Shown here: positions 9,113-16,524 of the stretch, piece after piece | How the letters are laid out: each line of letters opens with the position of its first letter | Numbering within the stretch: the first letter of the stretch is position 1 | Assembly (NCBI RefSeq): GCF_008704795.1 | Contig: NZ_CP023690.1 | Coordinates: 496,001-560,000 of the forward strand | Length of the DNA: 64,000 nt | Direction of reading: 5' to 3' | From: Streptomyces spectabilis | GTDB lineage: Bacteria > Actinomycetota > Actinomycetes > Streptomycetales > Streptomycetaceae | Position numbers and translations under genes: made by a program | The notes under the pieces: model-generated | Told to the model about the DNA's origin: nothing | Databases searched by the model: none | What the model saw: only the letters and a program-made list of their open reading frames with translations

Positions 9113-9445
9113 TCAGGCGGCGGCCTTCTCATAGGCCTCGCGGATGTTCGCCGGGACGCGGCCGCGGTCGTTGACCTCGAAGCCGTTCTCCTTCGCCCAG
9201 GCGCGCATCTTGGCCGTGTCCTGGCCTGCGCTCTTGCCCTTGGCCACGGGCTGCTTCACGCCGCGGCCGCCACCGGTCTTGCGCCCGCCTTTCAGATACG
9301 GCTCCAGGAGACCGCGCAGCTTGTCGGCGTTCTTGGTGCTGAGGTCGATCTCATACACCTTGCCGTCCAGGCCGAACGTCACGGTCTCGTCGGCCGTCTT
9401 GCCGTCCAGGTCGTCAATCAGCTTGATTTCAACGCGCTGTGCCAT
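9113..9445 (-). CDS. lsr2: Lsr2-family nucleoid-associated protein
   Basis: A 110-residue Lsr2 protein, an H-NS-like factor that bridges AT-rich DNA and silences foreign and specialised-metabolite genes in actinobacteria. The N-terminal dimerisation domain is MAQRVEIKLIDDLDG...VTFGLDGKVYEIDLSTKNA. The DNA-binding domain ends in AKMRAWAKENGFEVNDRGR followed by VPANIREAYEKA, which contains the minor-groove RGR AT-hook-like motif. GGAAGG sits 7-8 bases before the ATG. It may be one of two Lsr2 paralogues usual in Streptomyces. A long upstream region with an inverted repeat and 13-bp iterons suggests regulated expression. Confidence 0.96.
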   Translation of the reverse strand: MAQRVEIKLIDDLDGKTADETVTFGLDGKVYEIDLSTKNADKLRGLLEPYLKGGRKTGGGRGVKQPVAKGKSAGQDTAKMRAWAKENGFEVNDRGRVPANIREAYEKAAA

Positions 9446-9609
9446 GGTTGTGCCTTCCGTAAAGGGGTTCGCCGATGAGGGGTGGCCCGTCGGCCACCGA
9501 GCTTCTCGAGGTCGCTTATCCGCTGACGCTCACGCCGGTCGGCCGACGCGCTTGCCTGAGTTTCACACGGTGACGTACGGCGTGTTCGTCCGGATACAAC
9601 TTCTCGACC

Positions 9610-9626
9610 CCCCAATCCATTTGGGG
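9610..9626. promoter_or_regulatory. Inverted repeat upstream of lsr2
   Basis: CCCCAA and TTGGGG separated by 5 bases, about 165 bases before the lsr2 start. The arms are perfect. It could be a regulator site for lsr2; no matching regulator is evident. Confidence 0.35.
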
Positions 9627-9821
9627 ATCATCTCAGAGGAATGCGGATACCGCTAGCGGCAATCCTGATGAAGTGACCCCGAGATACTCCCAATCCCGGG
9701 ACAACGCCGGTCCTGCGGAATCGCTCAGGCGTCCAGTCGTCAACAATCGCCGCCTTCCCGTGCGGGGAGACACGCCGATCAGTCGAGGTCCGCCGCGATA
9801 CGCGGATCTCTCATTCATGGT

Positions 9822-9886
9822 GATCCCACATCTCGATCTCGCATCGCGATCTCACGCCGTGATCTCACGTCGCGATCTCACCGAAC
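9822..9886. repeat. Five 13-bp direct repeats (iterons)
   Basis: The hexamer GATCTC (GATCCC in the first copy) recurs at 9822, 9835, 9848, 9861 and 9874, exactly every 13 bases, with a surrounding consensus close to YGATCTCACGTCG. A further GATCTC at 9805 is out of phase. The array lies between the lsr2 start (376 bases away) and the end of the reductase gene. It is non-coding and resembles an array of regulator binding sites more than a replication iteron set, since no Rep gene is near. Confidence 0.7.
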
Positions 9887-9929
9887 GTGCTTGTCCGATC
9901 GCTCGGCATCAAGGGCGCCGCCGACGTGG

Positions 9930-10694
9930 CTACCTGAGATGTGCGAGAAGTGCGTCGAGTGCCTTGGACAGGGCTTCGGCGTTACTGGTGTCGAACCACG
10001 TGGTGCGAATGCGCTCATTGCTTCCGTTCGGCGTCTCATGGTCGCCCGCGAGCTGGTGCAGTGACCGGTTCTCGTCGTGCAGCGCACGCCCGACGCCCTG
10101 GAAGAGGCTGCGGATGTACCGGTCCGCGTCCTCGGGAGGAATGCCTTGCCGGGAAGCCCAGTCGGCGAGTGTGGCCAGATACCAGTAATGGACGGTCAGG
10201 GTGCCCGTCAGCGTGGAGTAGACGTCGAATGCCGCTTCGTCCGCGACCGGCAGCACCCCGCCCAGGGCGTCGAAGAGGCTTTCCACGGCCGGGTGGGAAG
10301 GATGGGTGACGGTGACGGAGCGGCGTTCGCGGGCGGCGGGCAGGGGGATGGCGCGCACCATGGGGGCACCGGTGCCGAGGGTCCGGCGCAGCTCGCTGAT
10401 GCTGACGCCCGCTATGACGCTGATGACGACCTTGCCGTCGCCGATCCGCAGTCCTGCGAGGGCCTCGGCGTGGCCATGGGGGCGGACGGCGAGGATCACG
10501 GTGTCGGCGCGGTCCGCCACCTCCTGGTTGTCGGCGCACACCCGCACGTTCGGGTACCGCTCGGCGAGTTCGGCGGCGGTACGGGCTCCGCGGGGCGAGA
10601 GGCAGATCTGCGGCGGCTTCTCGACTCCGTCGCTCAGCCCGGTCACGATGGCCCGGCCGATCTCGCCCACACCGATGATTCCGATACGGTCCAC
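9930..10694 (-). CDS. Pyrroline-5-carboxylate reductase-like NAD(P)-dependent oxidoreductase
   Basis: A 254-residue protein of the ProC family, which reduces pyrroline-5-carboxylate to proline or related imines with NAD(P)H. The dinucleotide fold starts at once (RIGIIGVGEIGRAIVTGL), followed by VILAVRPHGHAEALAGL and KVVISVIAGVSISELRRTLG, and a ProC-like helical C-terminal domain. The start is GTG with AAGGAG 6 bases upstream. It is shorter and more divergent than housekeeping ProC, so it is probably a paralogue with a specialised role. No partner gene lies on the same strand nearby. Confidence 0.85.
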   Translation of the reverse strand: MDRIGIIGVGEIGRAIVTGLSDGVEKPPQICLSPRGARTAAELAERYPNVRVCADNQEVADRADTVILAVRPHGHAEALAGLRIGDGKVVISVIAGVSISELRRTLGTGAPMVRAIPLPAARERRSVTVTHPSHPAVESLFDALGGVLPVADEAAFDVYSTLTGTLTVHYWYLATLADWASRQGIPPEDADRYIRSLFQGVGRALHDENRSLHQLAGDHETPNGSNERIRTTWFDTSNAEALSKALDALLAHLR

Positions 10695-11117
10695 TGCATT
10701 CTCCTTGTCGCTCCGAGACGGTGGTGTCGTTCCTGCGGCGCGGGCGTTGTCGGCGCGCTCGACCGCCCCATCCCCACACCGGTCCGCGACGACTCAGCAG
10801 GTTTCGCCGCGGGCGGCCTGATCATGGACTCCACGGAGCACGGTGTCGAGGATTCGCCCGAACTCCGCCGCCGAACCGAAGCCGTCCGCAAGGGCGCGAA
10901 GTCCGCCGGCCGATATCCGTAACGCCTCCGCGGCCCCGCACGTCTGGGATGAGACATCCGAGCGGAATGAGGACGTCCGTCAGGAAACATCTCGAATGGG
11001 TCGGATATGAGCCGGACGAGGGCCGAATCGCTAGTAGTCGGCGGATCCCCTTGCCGTCCAGACTCCTCCATGGCGCCCTGGGACCGCATGGTGCGGGCAG
11101 GCGTCAGAGGAGGACCA
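10695..11117. other. Intergenic region, divergent promoters expected
   Basis: About 420 bases between the divergent reductase and inhibitor genes. The overlapping short frames do not look coding. No clear operator or hairpin was recognised. Confidence 0.4.
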
Positions 11118-11507
11118 GTGAATCGTCGTACGGGGTTCGCGCTGGCCATGACCACCGCCTTAGCCGGTGCCACACTCGCCCTCGCACCCACGGCGCAAGC
11201 CGACGCGACATCACCCGCCGGCTACGACAACTGCCCGGCGGGCTACATCTGTTTCTACTCCGAGAAGGACGGCAACGGGCAGAAGTGCCAGTGGTCCGCG
11301 AGTAACACCAACACCCGACCCATGTGTTCATGGATGAGGGACGGCACGAACACCCGCTCCGTCTACAACCGCACCAACAGCCGGTTCCACTACTACCACA
11401 ACGCCAACTACGTGAACCGCATCGGCAGTACGACGGCCGGCAACCGGGGCAACCTCGCCGGGACCTACACGATCGGTTCACTCTGCGCCGGATCCTGCCC
11501 GGGCTGA
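11118..11507 (+). CDS. Secreted peptidase inhibitor family I36 protein
   Basis: A 129-residue secreted protein. The GTG start (VNRRTGFALAM) has GAGGAGG 6 bases upstream and opens a classical signal peptide, positive then hydrophobic, cleaved near AQADA (about residue 30). The mature part has the I36 inhibitor/crystallin-like pattern: CPAGYICFYSEKDGNGQKCQW, a second Cys pair, and repeated asparagine/tyrosine-rich segments (RFHYYHNANYVNRIG). It probably inhibits extracellular metalloproteases or binds calcium. Codon 15 is TTA (11160-11162), so translation should depend on the bldA tRNA, as for many developmentally timed Streptomyces genes. A strong hairpin follows at 11551. Confidence 0.85.
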   Translation: MNRRTGFALAMTTALAGATLALAPTAQADATSPAGYDNCPAGYICFYSEKDGNGQKCQWSASNTNTRPMCSWMRDGTNTRSVYNRTNSRFHYYHNANYVNRIGSTTAGNRGNLAGTYTIGSLCAGSCPG

Positions 11508-11550
11508 GTCAGCCCAGTGGGCCGGTGACTCGCTGGGCCCAGCCGTTCAC

Positions 11551-11587
11551 GTTCCTGCTCCCGGCGCGCCCTGCCGGGAGCAGGAAC
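11551..11587. terminator. Hairpin terminator, 14-bp perfect stem
   Basis: GTTCCTGCTCCCGG pairs perfectly with its complement across a 9-base loop. It lies 43 bases after the inhibitor stop and just past the 3' end of the oxidoreductase relic, so it may serve both strands. There is no U-tract, as is common in Streptomyces. Confidence 0.8.
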
Positions 11588-11596
11588 AACCGGCGC

Positions 11597-11716
11597 TCAG
11601 GAGAAGCCCAGCACCAGCCGACCCCGCAGGCCGCCCACTCCCAGGAGTCGATGGGCCCGGGCCGCCTCCTCGGCGAGCAGCACCTCGGCGACCCGCATGC
11701 CGAGCGCCGACTTCAT
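11597..11716 (-). pseudogene. Remnant: C-terminal tail of a zinc-binding quinone oxidoreductase
   Basis: The last 39 codons of a medium-chain dehydrogenase survive: VLLAEEAARAHRLLGVGGLR followed by GRLVLGFS and a stop. This matches the EAARAHRLLE-GGRGRLVL end shared by quinone oxidoreductase-type proteins. No cofactor-binding part remains, and upstream the sequence abuts the methyltransferase stop. It is too short to be functional and is most likely a deletion relic. Confidence 0.6.
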
Positions 11717-11722
11717 TCCACT

Positions 11723-12463
11723 TCAGGCGCGGCAGCGCAGCATCTCCAGTGGCGGGTTGGCGTGGCAGTCCGCCCAGAAGTCCGACCCGAACTCGCGCAC
11801 GCCTTCCTCCGACACCTCCAGCGGCACCCAGGTCACCTCGGTGAACCCGGCCGTCCGCAGGCAGTGTTCGTAGACCTCGCGGCGCGGGCAGGTGCCGACG
11901 AACGAGATCGGCGGGTCGAGCAACGCCGTGATCCGGACGCGTGGTCCGGTCTCGATCTCCTCGCCGGTCGGCTCGCAGAGGAAGCCGTACTTGGCCAAGG
12001 ACGGCCCGTCGAAGCGGTAGTCGGGGTTCTGGGCGAAGACGTAGAAAGCGCCGCCGGGCTTCAGGTTCCGGTGCACGTTGCGGCACATCCGCTCCATGGC
12101 GGCGGTGTCTTCCGCGTAGTGGAGCAGCTGCACTCCCAGGGCGAGGTCGAAGCGCCGCTCCAGGGGGCGGAGTTCGGACACGTCGCCCACCTCGTAGCGC
12201 ACCCCCAGTGGATCGCGCTCCTCGAACGCCCGCGCGACGGAGACCATTTCGCTGGAGATGTCGACGCCGAACACCTCCGTGGCACCGCGCCGCTTGACCT
12301 CCCTGCTGTAGAAGCCGGTACCGGACGCCAGGTCGAGCACCGACTTGCCGCGCACGTCCCCGACCATGCCCAGGAAGCTGGGCACCTCCCCGTACCGCGC
12401 CAGCGGCAGGGCCTTGAAGCCCTCGAACGCCTCACCGATCTCGTCGTACAGCTGCACGTTCAT
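11723..12463 (-). CDS. Class I SAM-dependent methyltransferase
   Basis: A 246-residue methyltransferase. SAM motif I is VLDLASGTGFYSREVKRRG (about residues 44-62), the acidic end of beta-2 is VFGVDIS, motif post-I includes VRYEVGDVSEL, and LALGVQLLHYA plus NLKPGGAFYVFAQNP match motifs II and III. The start MNVQLYDEIGEAFEGF has GGGAG 9 bases upstream; a longer frame adds an unrelated 60-residue extension. Similar proteins act as ToxA/TcmP-like or small-molecule O- or C-methyltransferases, but no substrate can be named. It stands alone on its strand. Confidence 0.88.
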   Translation of the reverse strand: MNVQLYDEIGEAFEGFKALPLARYGEVPSFLGMVGDVRGKSVLDLASGTGFYSREVKRRGATEVFGVDISSEMVSVARAFEERDPLGVRYEVGDVSELRPLERRFDLALGVQLLHYAEDTAAMERMCRNVHRNLKPGGAFYVFAQNPDYRFDGPSLAKYGFLCEPTGEEIETGPRVRITALLDPPISFVGTCPRREVYEHCLRTAGFTEVTWVPLEVSEEGVREFGSDFWADCHANPPLEMLRCRA

Positions 12464-12691
12464 CGCGCCGCGCTCCCCTGCGTTTCGACATGCCCGCGGC
12501 CACAACTCCCGTCTCCGGGACGCACCCCGCGGCTTCCGCTTGGAAGTCTCTACGAATTCCAGCAGGCCACCGTATTGGCAGAAGCCACAAAGATCCGGAC
12601 ATCGCCCCGGGCTCCCGTACAGGGGTCGCCGGATGAGGGACAAGGCCGGCCCTGGCCCTTAGGGGACGTGCCGTCGGGGGAATGTCCCCGC

Positions 12692-13144
12692 ATGGCTCTG
12701 ATATCGCTGATCATCTCCGCTGCCGCGCTCGCCGGTGTGCTGGTGTCGCTGGTCTACCAGTCCCGTCAGACGAGGATCTCCCAGGACGGAAGTATCCGCG
12801 CCTCGCACCGCGAACTGCTGATGCTCAGCCTCAACGACCCTGCCCTGCGGGCATGTTGGGGCAGCCCGAGCAACGACCTGCCCGACGACCAAGCGCGCCA
12901 GGTCATGTTCGCCAACCTCATCGTCACCTGGTGGCAGACCCAGTACGTGCTCAAGGAACTCAGTGAGGCCGAGCTGGCGATCAGCCTGGGAACGTTCTTC
13001 AGAGGAGAAGTCGGCCGCACATATTGGAGCACGGTCCACCGGGGCTGGTGGCGCATAGCGGAGGCAACGCGCTCCAAGCGCAAGAAGCGCTTCGTGGCGA
13101 TCGTCGACGAGCACTACCGGTTGGCGGTCGGTGGGAACGACTAG
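12692..13144 (+). CDS. DUF6082-like membrane-anchored protein
   Basis: About 150 residues. One N-terminal membrane segment (LISLIISAAALAGVLVSLVYQ) is followed by a soluble domain with QTRISQDGSIRASHRELLM and tryptophan-rich IVTWWQTQYVLKE...YWSTVHRGWWRIAEA. This pattern is common in streptomycete proteins annotated DUF6082; the function is unknown. The ATG was chosen because it precedes the membrane segment directly; a GTG eight codons upstream is an alternative. Confidence 0.7.
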   Translation: MALISLIISAAALAGVLVSLVYQSRQTRISQDGSIRASHRELLMLSLNDPALRACWGSPSNDLPDDQARQVMFANLIVTWWQTQYVLKELSEAELAISLGTFFRGEVGRTYWSTVHRGWWRIAEATRSKRKKRFVAIVDEHYRLAVGGND

Positions 13145-13315
13145 GGCGTTCGCCGCCCGTTCCGTGGCGCAGCCAGGGACCGGGCGACCGTTGACGCCCC
13201 CCACCAGACGGCCCTCTGCGCTGGCCTGGGCGGGGTGGATGTGGGCACATGGCAGAGAGGGCGCGGTTGAGCGCTGTCGTCTTCCCGTACGCATTCCCGT
13301 ACGAAAGGACTGGTC

Positions 13316-13489
13316 ATGAGCAAGCGTGAAGGTCGGGGCGAGGCCCGGCAGGACGAGGAGGCCAAGAAGGCCCTCGCGGAGAAGGAGCGAGCCGAGAAGG
13401 AGGCGGCCAGGGCCGCCGAGGCGGACGACGCCAAGGCCCCGCCCGGCCAGAACCCCGGCAGCCGCGAGACGCCCGGGCAGGCCCGGTAG
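13316..13489 (+). CDS. Small highly charged hydrophilic protein
   Basis: A 57-residue protein starting MSKREGRGEARQDEEAKKAL, then a lysine/glutamate/alanine-rich helix and a proline/glycine-rich tail ending PGQAR. AAAGGA lies 6 bases before the ATG and codon use is normal. It resembles small stress-associated helical proteins that are common in Streptomyces. The function is unknown. Confidence 0.65.
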   Translation: MSKREGRGEARQDEEAKKALAEKERAEKEAARAAEADDAKAPPGQNPGSRETPGQAR

Positions 13490-13547
13490 TACGCATCGGT
13501 TGCGGCCGGGCCGGTGCGTGGCGCGGCACCCCTCGTCTCGTCCGGGG

Positions 13548-15074
13548 TCAGGGCGCGGCCGGGGCCGCGTCCTCGCCGAGGCTGTAGGTGTCCTTGACCT
13601 TCACCTGCGCCACGCCCCGGCCCTCGTCGAAGACGGCGCGCCAGTCGCCGATGACATGGAGTTCGTCGGTGCCCATCGCGCGGACCACCATCAGGCCCTC
13701 GTCGTAGGCCTTGTAGGTTTTCATCCAGAGGTTGGCGAAGGCCTGGGAGCGGATGAGGTGCATCCAGTCGGACCGGTACAGCTCGCGGTTGTAGTTCGAC
13801 TCCCCCAGCGTCGAGACGAACTTGGAGTACATGGCCTTCACGTACTCCAGCGTCACCTCGTCGTCCTCAGTGATCGCCCGGTCCCGGGCGTCCTTCAGAG
13901 CGATGCGGAACTTCTCCAGAAGCCCCTCCGTGGCGCCGGAGGTGAACGACTCGTGGATCTCGGGCGGGTCGCACAGGCCGTACTTGGGCCCTGACAGGCG
14001 CAGCAGCAGGCGAAGGGTCGGTTCGGTCACCCACAAGGGGCCCGGCTCGTCGCGGTTGCCGAGCGGGTTGGGGAGTACGTGATCGTGGTCCCAGGCGGGC
14101 GGGGTGATCAGGTGGACTCCCGCCCGGCGCCGGTCGTGGAGGGTGCCCGTGGAGTGTTCGAGCTGGCCGATCGGCAAGTGGGTCTTGAGGGCGGACAGGT
14201 ACGCGCCATTGATGTCGAGGGCGGTCACCTCGTGCTGCCCGGCGGGGAGTTCGGGGCGGGTCCACTTGGGGCGCGCCTCCCAGATGTGGTCCGCGCCGCG
14301 GGCGCTCTGCTTGCGCAGGATGTCCGGCATCCAGGGGTGGGCCACGATGTCGTAGCGGCCGCCGGTACGGGTGTGGTCCAGGAGGGCCATCGCGTCGGGG
14401 ATGGCCCGCTTGATCAGGGCCGCGGTCGCCGCCTCGACGTCACCGCGGTGCTGCGCGAGGGTCTCGGCGACGGCCGTGCCGATCAGATCCGGGGAGTGGG
14501 CGGCGGACTGGGCGCGGCGGCCGACGGGGACGACCTTGACGCCTCGGCCGGGGCTGCGGACGGTGCGTGTCGCGGCGCCGGGGGCGTCGGCTGTTTCCGC
14601 CGGGCCGCCGGGGACGGCGGCCCCGGCTCCGCACTGGGCGGCGTCCAGGTGCTGCGGATAGCCCTCGACCTGGTCATGGGCGGGCTGACCGCACAGCACG
14701 CATGGCTGGGGCTCGGTGCCTTCGGTGTCGTCGGTGTCGTCGGTGTCGTCGACCGTCGCGGTCGACGGTGGCGAGGCAGGCGCGGCCTCCGCCTCCGCAG
14801 CCGGTTCGGCGTGTTCGGCGGTGCTCCGCCGGGCCTGGACCTTGTCCTCGGCCTGGCCCAGGAAGTACGCGTACTTTCCGCGGACCTCGCCGCTGGGGTC
14901 GCGGCCCGCCTCCCAGCCGCCGACCGTGGACGGGCTCACGGCGAGCGCGCGGGCCACCTGCGCACGGGACAGGCCCAGCGCCTCGCGCAGCGCGCGGCGT
15001 TGCTCGGCGGGCGGCAGCGGGGCGGGTTCGGCCGCCGAGGCGAGCAGCGCGTCGATCGCGTCGAAGTCGCTCAT
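13548..15074 (-). CDS. Tap-like protein: XRE HTH, zinc-knuckle-like cysteines and polymerase-B-like palm
   Basis: A 508-residue protein resembling telomere-associated protein Tap of linear Streptomyces replicons, though shorter. Residues 20-75 form an XRE-type HTH (LGLSRAQVARALAVSPSTVG, GWEAGRDPS). A linker with DDT repeats leads to CVLCGQPAHD...GYPQHLDAAQC (about 125-148), a possible zinc knuckle. The C-terminal part has segments reminiscent of DNA polymerase family B: ALDINGAYLSALKT (about 286, motif A), YVKAMYSKFVSTLG (about 416, motif B) and AMGTDELHV (about 469, motif C). Tap recruits terminal protein to chromosome ends; whether this copy does is unknown, and no Tpg gene is adjacent. It overlaps the upstream HTH gene by 4 bases. 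Confidence 0.65.
   Translation of the reverse strand: MSDFDAIDALLASAAEPAPLPPAEQRRALREALGLSRAQVARALAVSPSTVGGWEAGRDPSGEVRGKYAYFLGQAEDKVQARRSTAEHAEPAAEAEAAPASPPSTATVDDTDDTDDTEGTEPQPCVLCGQPAHDQVEGYPQHLDAAQCGAGAAVPGGPAETADAPGAATRTVRSPGRGVKVVPVGRRAQSAAHSPDLIGTAVAETLAQHRGDVEAATAALIKRAIPDAMALLDHTRTGGRYDIVAHPWMPDILRKQSARGADHIWEARPKWTRPELPAGQHEVTALDINGAYLSALKTHLPIGQLEHSTGTLHDRRRAGVHLITPPAWDHDHVLPNPLGNRDEPGPLWVTEPTLRLLLRLSGPKYGLCDPPEIHESFTSGATEGLLEKFRIALKDARDRAITEDDEVTLEYVKAMYSKFVSTLGESNYNRELYRSDWMHLIRSQAFANLWMKTYKAYDEGLMVVRAMGTDELHVIGDWRAVFDEGRGVAQVKVKDTYSLGEDAAPAAP
14724..14750. repeat. In-gene 9-bp tandem repeat, 3 copies
   Basis: GGTGTCGTC is repeated three times without change inside the Tap-like gene and encodes the acidic DDT-DDT-DDT linker on the minus strand. 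Slippage here would change linker length without breaking the frame. Confidence 0.85.
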
Positions 15075-15709
15075 GCCATCTCTCCGTGGGGGTGCGGGGG
15101 TGCTTTGAGGTAGGCGATCGGGCCGCCCGACCTCGCCTCCTGGACCCGCGCGCCCAGCAGCGTACGGGTCAGGGCGGCCAGGGCGGGGTCACCGGTCAGG
15201 ACGCGGTGGCTCTCGGGGTCGTCGAGTGCCGTGACGCGCCCGGCGACACTCGCTTCGAACGAGTGCCGTACGTCCCGCCCTCCGTGCCGGGTGCCGCCGC
15301 GGCCGCGGACGGCCAGGACCCCGGTCACCCAGCCGGCCACCGCCACGGCCAGGACTCCGGCGGCCGTGACCTTGTCCGGCTCGCACCGCCACCACTGGCG
15401 GGAGGCCTCGAGGAACTGCTCGTCCGTCAGGTGCGGGGCGTCGCCGATGAAGTCCCGCTCGTCGTCCACGTGCGGCGGCGGACCCGCGGGCCCGGTGCGC
15501 AGCACCGGCAGTTCCCCGCGGGTCACGCCGAGCTGCGGGGCGCGGGCCAGGGCGTGGACCCGGGCCGCCGCGAGGTCCGGGAGGAATCCGCTGGCCAGCA
15601 GCTTGCCGACCGTGTTCGGCGACAGGCGGAGCACGGAGGCGGCCTGGGGGCGGGTGAGGAATTCGCCGGCCAAGGCCTGGGGCGTCGTCAGGGCGACGGA
15701 GGGCAGCAC
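15071..15709 (-). CDS. Helix-turn-helix protein of unknown family, partner of the Tap-like gene
   Basis: About 212 residues. After a short leader, EFLTRPQAASVLRLSPNTVG/KLLASGFLPDLA (about residues 11-42) is an excisionase/MerR-like winged helix-turn-helix. The remainder is a tryptophan-containing helical domain (EASRQWWRCEPDKVTAAGVLA) and an arginine-rich end; it recalls streptomycete DUF6397-type proteins, but this is weak. The start is GTG (VLPSVALTTP) with GGAGG 8 bases upstream. Its stop overlaps the Tap-like start as ATGA, so the two are coupled. A 9-bp inverted repeat 26-54 bases upstream suggests autoregulation. Confidence 0.6.
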   Translation of the reverse strand: MLPSVALTTPQALAGEFLTRPQAASVLRLSPNTVGKLLASGFLPDLAAARVHALARAPQLGVTRGELPVLRTGPAGPPPHVDDERDFIGDAPHLTDEQFLEASRQWWRCEPDKVTAAGVLAVAVAGWVTGVLAVRGRGGTRHGGRDVRHSFEASVAGRVTALDDPESHRVLTGDPALAALTRTLLGARVQEARSGGPIAYLKAPPHPHGEMA

Positions 15710-15734
15710 GGCTTCGGCCTCCGGATCGAGTGTG

Positions 15735-15763
15735 GTGAAGCAAGGCACAGTGTATTGCTTCAC
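15735..15763. promoter_or_regulatory. Inverted-repeat operator GTGAAGCAA-N11-TTGCTTCAC
   Basis: Two perfect 9-bp arms with centres 20 bases apart (two helical turns), between the HTH gene start (15709) and the divergent immunity-like gene (15845). The geometry suits a dimeric regulator, most likely the HTH protein encoded beside it. Confidence 0.65.
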
Positions 15764-15844
15764 TATGCTCACGGAGCGCGCCGCCCCGGCTGCACGATCA
15801 CCCGCCGAACCGACCGCCCGACCGCCTCTGGCAGGATCTCCGTC

Positions 15845-16384
15845 GTGACGAACGCCTCCGGCGACTTCGAGTTGACCATGGATGAGCTGCGCGTCGTGGC
15901 GCGCTTCGCGGCGGAGAGCGCGCAGGACGTCCTCCCCGTGTACGAGGACGCCAACCCCGGCGACTCCCGGCCCCGCGCGGCCCTCGATGCCGCGTGGGAG
16001 TTCGCGAACGGCGCGCGCAGGACCAAGGCGCAGCGCGTCACCTCCCTGGACGCGCACCGCGCGGCGAAGGAGGCGGCCACCGAGGCCGCGTGTCTCGCCG
16101 CGCGTGCCGCCGGTGACGCGGCTGCCGCCGCGTACCTGCATCCGCTGGCGAAGGCCACACAGGTGGGCCACATCCTGCGGGCTGCCGCGTGTGCCGCGCG
16201 CGTCGCCGAGTTGAAGGCGGGCGACGATCCCGCCGTGGGCCTCCAGCAGATCGAGCTGGCGGAGCGGCGTGCGACACCGGTTCTGGTCGACGTGCTCGGC
16301 CGCTACCCTCTCGCGCCGGTCGGCAAGAGCCGTGTCGCGCAGCTCATGAGCCTTCTGGACGCCTCCCTGCGCGCCGCCCGCTGA
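15845..16384 (+). CDS. Putative immunity protein (Imm-type)
   Basis: A 179-residue protein matching a streptomycete family annotated as putative immunity proteins: FELTMDELRVVARFAAESAQ start, RPRAALDAAWEFANGARRTK, an alanine-rich helical centre with AYLHPLAKATQVGHILRAAA and an end LLDASLRAAR. It is probably cytoplasmic. The start is GTG (VTNASGDFE) with AGGAT upstream. The family name implies neutralising a toxin, but no toxin gene is adjacent, so the role is inferred only from family. It diverges from the HTH/Tap-like pair across a shared operator region. Confidence 0.75.
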   Translation: MTNASGDFELTMDELRVVARFAAESAQDVLPVYEDANPGDSRPRAALDAAWEFANGARRTKAQRVTSLDAHRAAKEAATEAACLAARAAGDAAAAAYLHPLAKATQVGHILRAAACAARVAELKAGDDPAVGLQQIELAERRATPVLVDVLGRYPLAPVGKSRVAQLMSLLDASLRAAR

Positions 16385-16524
16385 GCGGGCTCGGCGGCCG
16401 TACCCCGAAGGGGCGCGGGGCTGCGCTCATATGCGGCTGCGCCGCGCGGGCGCTCGACGGCATGGTGCGTACCGCGCAGGGGGACGATGGGCCCCGCCGG
16501 AGTCGGCCGAGGCGGGGGGCGCGC

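Noticed and set aside
9822..9886. CRISPR array or plasmid origin as an explanation for the 13-bp repeats
   Set aside because: Repeats are far too short and unspaced for CRISPR, and no rep, par or cas gene is near.
13548..15709. A true telomere Tap-Tpg pair
   Set aside because: The neighbouring HTH protein does not resemble Tpg terminal proteins, and no terminal palindrome series is seen around it.
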